NCBI GenBank assembly: GCA_900642245.1
Contig: CAAAJI010000284.1
Coordinates: 52,275-67,942, forward strand
Reading direction: 5' to 3'
Length of the DNA: 15,668 nucleotides
Source of the DNA: Fragilaria radians
Lineage: Eukaryota; Bacillariophyta; Fragilariophyceae; Fragilariales; Fragilariaceae
Below the pieces are notes generated by a model. That model made no database searches. It worked only from the letters and a program-made list of their open reading frames with translations, and was not told the DNA's origin. The position numbers and the translations under genes are program-made. Of the stretch, positions 1-8,480 are shown in pieces. Position 1 is the first letter of the stretch. Each line of letters starts with the position of its first letter.

Positions 1-507
1 TTATTTTGATTTTTTCAATACAGCTCTTACTATAAAATAACAGCAACAATCTTTGACATTTCAATAACATCAGTAGTAATGACCTCAACAACAACAACAC
101 TAGAAAAAGCAAAAATCTGACTGTAAGCCATGCTTATAAAAGGACAAATAGTGAAATATCTACCTTTACACTTTCCTGGTATCAATGCTAAATCAATGGT
201 AAAGTGGACATAATCACAAAGACAGTTCAATGATGTTGAACATATTGCAGATATCATTGTAATGCTATGTCAAATAGCAATACTCTATTATTTTATGATG
301 CATCAAGCTGTATGACTTGCAAATTCTATGCTCACAAATAGCAATCATAAAAGACCATGACATCATTATTGTTGGAAATGTATAGAAGAAAATTTGAAGA
401 TCCACTATTCTGAATTGTTTATGAAGATCTTTTGTAAAGTTATTAACTCTGCATAGCAAAACAAGCTACAACTACTAGTTTACAATAAAAAATCAAAGAG
501 AGTTAGC
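1..507. other. AT-rich stretch without a recognised gene
   Basis: Both strands carry only short open stretches (the longest about 75 codons) whose translations show no domain, membrane pattern or family I recognise. No RNA gene or clear repeat was seen. It lies next to the segment at 508-1050 that is shared with the upstream DNA of a CTL paralogue. By position it could hold remains of a lost CTL copy, but I could find no CTL-like residues here. Confidence 0.5.
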
Positions 508-1050
508 TCAAGGGATGAAATATTCCATCTTGTGAAAGGCTGAGATGCACAACATTTTCTTGGCCTGAAAATAAATATAAGAGATGAAAGTTTAGATAAG
601 AGAAGCAATAATTTTAATTGTAAATAATAACTAATATAGCAATATTTTATCGACGAAAAATTGAGTCATCGTTGCGATCAAATAGTGATATAGTAGAAAG
701 ACTTTGGTTCTAGTACTCTAAGAAAATTGACGGTATAAATGTTGAAACATAGTATTTTCGTGTATTCCTATTACAGGATTTCATATGAGTAATAATTTCG
801 CTTATCAAAATATTTCCACTTGGAAAGAAACCATATAAGATTTTGTGCTTTCGTAAGCAAAATCGACCTTATTTAGGCCTGTAAGCTACTAGAAAATGGG
901 CATATAAGTGATACATAGTCATGATTAGCAGAAAAAGGAAAAATAGTAACCTTTTTTTGCAAACACCAGAACGTTGCCATCTAAATTAAATTAAAACCTT
1001 CTAAAAATTTTGTTATCTATGGGCTTCATACTATTTGTCAATGCCTGATA
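508..1050. repeat. Segmental duplication, copy 1 (partner at 9890-10370)
   Basis: This stretch aligns in the same orientation with 9890-10370. Shared landmarks in order are 'agctcaagggatg', 'tcttgtgaaag', 'gaaaaattgag', 'tctagtact', 'gttgaaacatag', 'attttcgtg', 'attcctattacagga' and a final 'ccttattt' block. Small indels and substitutions separate the copies, so the duplication is old. The partner copy lies upstream of the minus-strand CTL-derived gene at 8481-9615. This copy now has no CTL gene beside it. The left edge is fairly sharp near 508; the right edge fades near 1000-1050. Confidence 0.75.
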
Positions 1051-1143
1051 GGTTCAGGCGCAGAGGTCCGTAGCAAAAGAAGATTCACATAAAAACTAAG
1101 TACATTGATCAATATAGTTAGAGGAAATTTGAACACCAAACTT

Positions 1144-1600
1144 TCAAGAGCAGTTAAGTCTTACTCTCTTTGTCATGTAGTCAGCTACTTTTTGTTGGAG
1201 GGCAATGCATCTGAAGAGCTTCCAACCAGGAGTATCAATTAAATTGTAATGCCTTGTATAGTAAGCAGAAGTCACAGGGTTATCTTTAACAATTATGGAA
1301 AGTGGTTCCCATGTTGCAGATCTATCTTCCCAAGGACAGACCATTGCTGATCCACACCTTATATTGCTCAATAGAAGTAAAGATCCCTAGGCACTCCCCA
1401 TCAGGTAATTTCTGATTAGCAGATGAGTGTTGTTGATTGAGGTGGTGAATGAAGTAATTGTATGTCATGACATCAGTTCTAGAACCATTTCCAAACTTAA
1501 AGGGATATTGGCATTCAGATTAATCCTCAGTAATATTATCAAAGATACATTTCAACAGCTGTAGCAAAATTTACAGGTTCATCAACATCACGTTGCAGTA
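1144..1600 (-). pseudogene. Copia retrotransposon relic: integrase-RT linker
   Basis: On the minus strand, residues resembling WEPLSII..DNPVT....Y..LIDTPGWK.F appear at about 1190-1310. This is a signature of the region between integrase and reverse transcriptase in stramenopile copia elements, normally written WEPLS..A.DDPVTCA.YA....LLDTPGWKRF. Upstream on the same strand, in a second frame, is a segment with DVMTYN.FIHHLNQQ (about 1410-1480). It matches the 'EE(I/V)xxYNE' motif that comes just before in such polyproteins. Frame changes and stops (around 1540 and 1375) show it is dead. No reverse transcriptase follows, because the element breaks off near 1144. It is probably the 3' continuation of the gag-protease relic at 2526-4480. 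Confidence 0.7.
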
Positions 1601-1601
1601 T

Positions 1602-1733
1602 TTGTTGGTTTGCCGGTTACTGCTGACTCCTGTCATACTAACACTTATATGTCACTTCCCATTTCTAATAGTTGTACCGTTGTACAAATGACTGGTGATT
1701 CTTGTGATAGGTTGACTCTATCTTCTTCTTATA
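1602..1733. repeat. 132-bp direct repeat, copy 1
   Basis: It aligns without gaps to 2394-2525. I count eight differences, all transitions. Seven have T or A in this copy where the other has C or G. The copy borders the LTR-like insert on its left side. Confidence 0.9.
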
Positions 1734-2022
1734 CTCCCCTAAACTGAGGAATCAAGGAACTTGAGGAGCAGTTTCCTCTGAAGCTTTATTGGTTGTATTC
1801 CCTGCCTACTTCAGCTAGTCACAGGTAGTTTTGAGGTCTTACCCTGGCGTGCCTACCGGACATTACTTCCGAACCTTATCTAGTGCCATAATGACCTACA
1901 CCTTTGCAACTTAGGGGTAGGAATTTTTCTGTCTCATGTATACCTAGTCCTCTCACATGTGTAGTACTAGCTGTTGATACACTTATACATATGCTATAAT
2001 TTAGTGGGGGGTTGCATATTAA

Positions 2023-2162
2023 TTGTTGGATTCTTGTATTTAGCCACCAGAACCTAAGGCATACATTGTCTTAGAACAGTGTAGCATCTTTCTTGTTGGA
2101 TTCTCATATTTAGCCACCAGAACCTAAGGAATGCCTCCCTCTTACAACAGTGGTGTCTTTTT
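2023..2162. repeat. Two tandem 70-bp units
   Basis: Unit 1 is 2023-2092 and unit 2 is 2093-2162. The first 37 bases of each unit (ttgttggattct...agaacctaagg) differ at only two adjacent positions (tg versus ca). The second halves are more diverged but still align (ttagaacagtgtag.atcttt versus ttacaacagtggtgtctttt). Uneven divergence inside the unit suggests constraint or partial conversion of the first half. Such pairs are common as enhancer repeats inside LTRs. Confidence 0.8.
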
Positions 2163-2326
2163 GCTTCTTCTTATTGTGACTTCCTTAACTATGACCTTTT
2201 ATATTGTGGATGGCCAGTCCTACAGATACTCTTCAATCATGCCGAAGCCGTGCTCGTTCAGTCTTGGGTCTGATAAACTATAAGAATCTACATTCAGTTT
2301 AACTACTACTAATGGTAAGTAACAAG

Positions 2327-2351
2327 CGGTAGCAGTGGGATTCAAACCCAT
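2327..2351 (-). other. tRNA-like 3' half (T-arm plus acceptor strand)
   Basis: Read on the minus strand, 2351-2335 gives a T-arm (atggg, loop tttgaat, cccac) with a good B-box (ggtttgaatcc). It is followed at once by tgctacc, which could be a seven-base acceptor 3' strand. The T-arm resembles that of class-II tRNAs such as tRNA-Leu. I found no matching 5' half (ggtagca followed by an A-box) on the minus strand, so it is not a whole tRNA. It may be a primer-binding site of a plus-strand LTR element or a retroposed tRNA end. Confidence 0.4.
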
Positions 2352-2393
2352 GACGGCACAGAAAAGATGATGTTCTGTAACTAATTACAGTAA

Positions 2394-2525
2394 TTGCCGG
2401 TTTGCCGGTTACCGCTGACTCCTGTCATACTAACACTTATATGTCACTTCCCATTTCTAGTAGTTGTGCCGTTGTACGAATGACTGGTGATTCTTGTGAT
2501 AGGTCAACTCTATCTTCTTCTTATA
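2394..2525. repeat. 132-bp direct repeat, copy 2
   Basis: Partner of 1602-1733. On the minus strand this copy runs on from the integrase C-terminal remnant at 2526-2650. Copy 1 runs into the linker remnant below 1600. The pair therefore looks like a duplication of original element sequence caused by the event that placed the insert between them. Confidence 0.9.
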
Positions 2526-4480
2526 AAGAAGGTAAAAGCATCTCCAAAAATTTTCAGAGATTCCATCAAAATGGACAGACTGTCCACGTGAGTCAGGAAA
2601 ACAACATTCCTCCGAAAATACGACTTTTTGACTCCATGAGAAACAAAAGATAGCACTGACATTGGAAGAATAACCAAAAGCACTATTGATGAAGCTTAAG
2701 TTGCGCATGAGGCATATGATTTAGGACAGAACAAACATAGTGTTTGCAGAGAAGTGTTGACATGAAAAATGTTCATATCATCCAGTTCATTAAACCAGTC
2801 TTCATCATTGTGATCATCAACTTCAGAATTTGGATCCCATGATCCAGGTCATGCAGCATCAATTTTTGAAAGAGAACCAAGTTCAGAATCAGTGGGATAA
2901 TCCATAGGTAACTACAAACCACCATCATTGTACTTAGGAAAAAAATCGTATCTTTCAGGTGTTACCATTTTCTGTTCACCTCCATGTTTCCATGCAGGAT
3001 CACACACATCAACTCGCCAAGCAGTGGGTTAAAATATAGACATGCAACTTTTTCCTTTTCCACATCCAGCATCATTGTAAAAAATATTAACCATCTTCTG
3101 TCTACCAAAAGCTTGGATTTTAGCACAGTAAGTTCCAGCAGATGTGTTGACAAGGCCAAAACCATTAGTTGCAACAATGACATAACAAATTCATCAGGAT
3201 TGTGATCCATTCCACGCATATCTGCATCAACCATTCCATTGTTTGCACCACCATCAATGAGATCCAAGCTATTGGTCGCACGGACATCATTCAAGGTTAC
3301 ATTGATGATTTGGCAAGTGTTAATTATCAAATAGAGTAATACAAACCATTCTCGTTGATAATGACTTCCTCATTGACAGAGGGACGTGCATGAGAGGCAA
3401 GCAGTTTCATGGTACGAGCAGAAACACTTTCAGGTAAGGAAGAAGTTGGAGCTGGGACAGAAGTTACAGGCGGAGTTTATACAGCAGTAACAGAAGTGGA
3501 ATTTAAGCTTTTTGTTCAGAACTCAAGGCAACATACTGGGCACATGGTGGGTAATTGTTTTATCCAGCAGTTCCTGGATTGAGATGACTTGGATTATACT
3601 GGTTTCCTCTATCAGGGGTGCAACCAGGTGATTTCCAGAGCTTGAACAGGCATTGAAAGGATTCATGCGGTAATTACAACAAAATTCGAATGAATCCATC
3701 AGATGCTTTACAATATTTGAAAGCATTCTCGTTGGCTAAAGCAATTTAAGCAAAATTTGACATAACATTTGAGAAGACAGGATGGCCGCTGTCCTAGTTT
3801 CTCCTCATCATCAATGGTCTTTCCTGCAGCATCCTCCAAAACAAGGTACAGGGACTAAAAGTTTAGATAAATTGCATCCGACCACCAGAGTATCTTGGCG
3901 TCAATTTCAACAGAGATAATGCATAGTGAAAAACAGAATTCATGGCAGTAACATTCCCTTTAACAGCATAATGAGCATGGAACTCTTTTTGACAGCATGT
4001 AAATTTCCATCAATTGAGTGTTTACGGACAATAGTCTGAGCTTGTCCATAAAAGCTTGTCCATAAAAGTATTGATATTGAGCATTAACATGAGAAAATGC
4101 ATTTTGACGTTCCCATAGCTGATAGCTACCAGGAATCTTTAATGATACAGTTGTTCCCAGATCAAACACACATGATACACTGTCAACTCTTGCCTGGGCA
4201 TTACATTGCTAAATCCCCTCTTCTATTAAACTTAACATAGTTCTCAATATCACGCCCGTGTAAGGCATCAAAAGAATCAACATAGGATGAAGTCACAATA
4301 GCAGTAGAATAGACAGAATCAAGAGATTTGGTTGTCTTAATAGGAGCTGAAACTCCATGCTTAGGCACAACATTGGATCAAAAATCAGAAAGTCAGTTGC
4401 CGCTTTAATAAACACTGATGCCTTGGTAGAGTCCATCATGTTTTTGAACTAGCTTTTGTTGCAACTTTCCAAGATCCAAT
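2526..4480 (-). pseudogene. Copia relic: gag, DGGA-type protease, integrase C-terminal end
   Basis: Reading the minus strand from 4480 downwards, gag-like pieces appear in shifting frames, for example STKASVFIKAATDF near 4400 and VKGNVTAMNSVFSLCI near 3940. The protease follows with LDLIDGGANNG; its active-site Asp codon is at 3255-3253. Further on comes PTDSELGSL near 2870 and an acidic stretch near 2800. A segment like FPDSRGQSVHFDGISEN at 2560-2620 resembles the integrase C-terminal part. Order and motifs fit a diatom-type Ty1/copia polyprotein. Multiple stops, frame changes and loss of the integrase core (around 2650-2720) make it non-functional. The 5' end abuts a different copia relic near 4480-4540. 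Protease and linker are the surest parts; exact gag limits are uncertain. Confidence 0.7.
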
Positions 4481-4529
4481 AAAAATAAGTCATTATTTAT
4501 TTATCATATAATGTACAGAGTAGCCAACA

Positions 4530-5839
4530 AAGATACAGGGCCATATAGCAACTGGTAAGGACAAATCTCTTGATTCTTGATTGATGGGATAGTGCAGAGA
4601 AATGTAACTGTCATTGCGCATTCTGCCCAAACTCCCGATATGAGGTGATTCTTCAAAGCAGCACTGTTTAACATCGTTCTAATCCTCCCAAAGAATGTTT
4701 GAAACTTTCTTTTGACTTTGCCATTTTTCTGAGGAGTTCAAGGACCAGGAAATTCAAATTGTTTCTGCAATCTTCAGGTCGATGAGTAAAGTTTTTACCG
4801 TGACTTTAAGTCAATTTTTTTCCTCAAAAAGATGCTCCAGCAATAGTCTGTGTGGTCATCTACAAGTAAGATCCAAAAGCAAGAGCCACCTTAACTTGTT
4901 TCCTAAATATAGCTTATATCTTGATGAACTCTTTCATCAGTTGCAGGACTCAACATTCTTTTGCCTTGCCTTAGCCAAAGTATAGTCTTCACAGACCTTC
5001 AACTCACATTTCAACCTCAAGATAAGAATGGTTGCAGTCTTTGTGAAACAATCAAATCCGCAATGCTCAATCATTTTATGAAACTTGTTAACATCAATGG
5101 ACTTGATTGAATCCGACTTGCCTTGAGCAATATAAGCAAGAGAAGACTGATTTTAGAACATCGAAATACAGGAGATACTTCCACTCAAGATGTTGATAAC
5201 TCTGTCAACGCTGATAGAGGCGGATCCCTTTGTTAAACAAATAGATAAAAATCCATTCTTAATAGCCTTGTTGATGCTAAAGAGATCCAATTTTTGTTGC
5301 CATCATGCAACTGTGATCGTTTCTGCAATGTCCTTTAAAATAAACATGCCTTCAATCAACTTGCAACAATATCCACATGCTCCACTGTCACAAACCCAAA
5401 TATCATTGCTTAGCGTTCAATCCTTTGAAGTAGCAGTTAATGCGACATTTTGTAGTTTTGCTAGTCACCATTACCGTTTTTGTTACTGGGATGGTTATTT
5501 GTTTTTGAGCTTCTCCCAAAGACAAGTTGCATTACCATCTGGATGATTCTTGGTTTTGCAGCCTTCGACTAAAGTAGAAGCAGTTTTACCGCTACTTGTC
5601 TCCCCATCAATAAAAAGAATGGGTTCAGTAAACGCAATCACATTCAATTCGACAATTCTAGACTTTTCCTTTCCTATTTCCGACGTCACATCAAACTCTT
5701 CAGTAAATCTTGGGACGGACAATGTCAAATCCTTCAAACCATATCTCTTGTCTTTAGAAAGAAACTTCTCACTGCAAATGGTCTACGCATCAGCCTTTCC
5801 ACAGAAGTGGATTGCTTTTATGGTTTACAAATCAGTCAT
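4530..5839 (-). pseudogene. Copia relic of a second subfamily: gag N-terminus, DSGA protease, integrase
   Basis: A gag start at 5839 begins MTDL, followed by an in-frame stop, then KAIHF..KADA, another stop (probably an old Trp codon), and LKDLTLSV. The gag core continues to 5495 with GKEKSRIVELN and NHPDGNATCLWEKLK. Most of the remaining gag is missing, since the protease motif CDSGACGYC appears at about 5370-5395. Its active-site Asp codon is at 5389-5387. LFSINKAIKNGF follows near 5270. Integrase pieces are HKMIEHCG (about 5080), VDDHTDYCWSIFL (about 4840) and NGKVKRKFQTFFGRIR (about 4690). The block with the second catalytic Asp is deleted, and the final catalytic Glu position now reads Lys. 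It ends within QLLYG near 4535, with no reverse transcriptase. A dead fragment. Confidence 0.8.
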
Positions 5840-7420
5840 TTTCGACCTAAAAAGGAGTGCAAAACGAGGACAAACTTGATAACACGTAGTCTCAAATAGA
5901 ATTTAAACGTGTTGAAATCTTGTGGAGGGGATTAAAAACACGAAGAAGAAGCTTCAAACGGGATTCCAATAAAAGTTGTAATTACAAATTTGATTGAACT
6001 AAAGGTTTCACTGTAGCTTTTAAATTGCAAGACAATATTCTTTATCCCTCATGGATAACCCTAACATGTATAAATCTATACTCAACTGGATATTTTCAAT
6101 AATCCCTCTAAATGTTGTCTTTGACAATGGATCGAAAGTCAAAAAAAATTGACATGTTAAGATTGAATAAAAGCGTAACATAATTTACTTCCCCTATGGG
6201 CTTTGTCAATTAAGTTCGGGGACTTATTATATGTGATCTTTGCTTCTACATATCATGATAAAAGATAATTTGCCCTTTGAGTGAGTGCAGTTGCTTCATG
6301 GTTTTTGTTTATGTCGCTCTATTTCTTCCACCTTGGAAGTAAGTGGGCAAATACCGGACGTTGTAATATGATATCTTAAGTATTCGAAAATTATTGCAAA
6401 CATAATTTTTAAGTTTGCTGCATGCAGCCATTTTAAGACGGTATTTAATTTAATTAGATGATCCTCATAAGTATTTCTTGTTACGAATAAAATAAATGTC
6501 CGTGGGCAATCTTATATTTTTCCAAAGGGAATACTATTGTACACCATTTTTGTGCTTTGGGGGTAAGTGATGACATTAAATAGCCCATATTGAGATCAAT
6601 TGAAGTGGCATTACTAAATCAATTTAATATATCCTGAGTTATTGGGATTGGATAAGTACTCTAAAATCTGATATTACTCTAATCAACACTGTTTCCCGTC
6701 TTAATGAATAAGTAAATGTTAAAAAAAGGCGTCGAAATTTACTTTTTATATTAATTATCTAAGATCTTCAAAGTCAAAGATGGGATAGCAAAAATATCTA
6801 ATGCATTTTTTGCTATAGTGATTTAATTAATCCATATCAATTAAATTTGAGCTTGCCTTTGATGAGTTCATGTCAAATTTTGTGATAAAACTCCCTGATT
6901 TATTAATTCAAACCTTTTCATTCTGTTTGCAATGTTCTTCTAAGTACATTATAGGAAAACAATTTGCTTTGACTATAGTATTAGCAATAACAGTATCTAG
7001 TATGTGACATACCTTGAGTTAACGTCATTCAGATAATACCTAATACTATAGGTTGTAAGCAATACAGTCTAATAATACTATAATAAATTACTAAGGCTAT
7101 GAGATGTGTGTGTACCGATACTGGAGACGTCCAAAGTTATCGTTAGTATATAGTAAATAATAGTAGAATTAATATTCTTGTATTTACTCATCTAAAACTA
7201 GGATATGTGACATGGGTAGCCATTCTTTCTATACCTTCCACAAATTCAATTAAGACATAATTTTATATGAATTTTGTGATACTTAATATTGCTTATAAAT
7301 GAAGAAGATTATTTAATATCAATACGGTAGGAATACTATTACAGATTCCTAAGAAACAAACAGGAATCTATCAAGATTCACAATTGATGAATCTAAGTCG
7401 TGAATCTAAGATCACAAAGT
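5840..7420. other. AT-rich intergenic DNA, possible copia leader at its left edge
   Basis: No reading frame, RNA gene or structured repeat is convincing here. The first 50-300 bases lie just upstream (minus strand) of the copia gag start at 5839 and should be that element's leader and LTR. A sequence like gtgttatcaagtttg near 5869-5885 weakly resembles the primer-binding sites ('ggtatcagag') of copia elements. I could not fix LTR ends. The rest is unassigned AT-rich sequence. Confidence 0.4.
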
Positions 7421-8213
7421 CTAAATGTTAAGTCTTGAATCTAACACGTAGGCAACAGAGACTACGTGGTCAAGGAAACACATTGCAATTGATTCACTTT
7501 TTAGATCATAATTTACAAGTTTGTATTGACTCTTAGAGCAGCTTAGAGCATCTCCTCTCTTGGTATGTCTCAATGGCTTGTTTTGATTCAACTGCCTATG
7601 ATGTTGGCACATTACATTCTCCAGGTTAGGTTTTCTCCCTTACCACTTTGTTTAGACATTAGAACTGCCTGATACTCTTCAGATGCAACGTCAAGCAGGA
7701 TTGCAATCAAGGCAGCCTCCTCTAGGTAACCCATGCTGCTGAACTGATCTTCAATGGTGGCCAGCATTTCAAAGAGTACTGCTGGATCACTTTCCTTTTT
7801 CATGTTGTCTTGATTCAATCTCTGTCTCATTTCAACTTTGGAGATGATATCTTTTGGTCAAACAATTTTGTTTAATTCCTTTACCACCAGGTAAGCTAAG
7901 CCATCAAGTCATTCCTTCTTCTATGATCAACTCACCAACCTCATAATTCCCTCTTTAGTTTACACCATAGTAAAGCTAGACATCGCCACCTTATTTCCTC
8001 TCTTTGCGAGGATCATATTTGCACCATCCTCAGATTTTATGTCAATCTCTTGATCATGGCTGCTGGGAAGCATTGGATCAGGTTCTTCACGAATTGCCTC
8101 CGCAAATCCGTTGCAAATGCTTTGTACTTGCTCCACCACAGCATGAGCTTGCTGACTGTACCGTCAAAAGTAGGAATGCTGTTATAGTTAATCTTTACCA
8201 TTTTGTCTTCCAT
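7421..8213 (-). pseudogene. Copia gag relic, third fragment
   Basis: The minus strand from an ATG at 8213 opens with MEDKMV and then IPTFDGTVSKLMLWWSKYKA, the usual N-terminal gag pattern (a short FDG motif followed by a Trp-containing helix). After a frame change the relic continues with EEPDPMLPSSHDQEID (about 8100-8050), then DGLAYLVVKELNKIV and SKVEMRQRLN (about 7900-7820). ESDPAVLFEMLATIEDQF and the (A)SEEYQAVL motif follow (about 7790-7660). After another frame change it ends with MCQHHRQLNQNK (about 7610-7575). This is nearly a complete copia gag, broken by at least two frameshifts and several stops. No zinc knuckle or pol follows. Its gag type differs from the relic at 4530-5839, so it is probably a separate insertion, placed just downstream of the CTL-derived gene. 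Confidence 0.75.
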
Positions 8214-8480
8214 CTTACCTTAGTAGCGTCACTTTTTATGAGTCATTACTATTGTAACTAGGTTTTCTACAAAGTTACTATGAAGTATGCTGGAAATCTC
8301 TTGTTGTGCTTACTAAAAGTCGTTCAAAGAGAATTATAAGCTTATTGCTTTATCTAATTCAATCACACATTCAGGGTGGCATATCATTGATTCACAGCTT
8401 TTCATTCACATGAGACTTCCACGCCAAAGATAGAAAATTATCCGGGTTCTCTTCCACCAGTCACAACTTCACAGCTACAA

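Larger units (their letters stand above)
1734..2393. mobile_element. 660-bp LTR-like insert between 132-bp direct repeats
   Basis: This non-coding block interrupts the copia relic exactly between the two 132-bp repeats. It contains an AT-rich TATA-like stretch (ctataattt, about 1994-2002), two tandem 70-bp units (2023-2162), and near its right end a tRNA-like sequence at 2327-2351. Repeated regulatory units, a TATA-like box and a tRNA-complementary site are the arrangement of an LTR followed by a primer-binding site. I could not fix TG...CA ends or a short target duplication, so it may be a solo or partial LTR or unrelated filler DNA. It has no convincing reading frame. Confidence 0.45.

Noticed and set aside
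2402..2653. Plus-strand 83-codon frame covering the second 132-bp repeat
   Set aside because: The first repeat copy runs into a stop soon after the repeat ends, and the minus strand gives integrase-like residues downstream, so plus-strand coding is unlikely.
2984..3205. Plus-strand frame within the copia relic
   Set aside because: The minus strand carries recognisable protease residues here, so this is a shadow frame.
7370..7445. Cluster of short 'gaatcta' and 'agattca' words that could suggest a CRISPR-like or operator array
   Set aside because: The words are short, irregularly spaced and in both orientations. There are no uniform spacers, and the context is eukaryotic.
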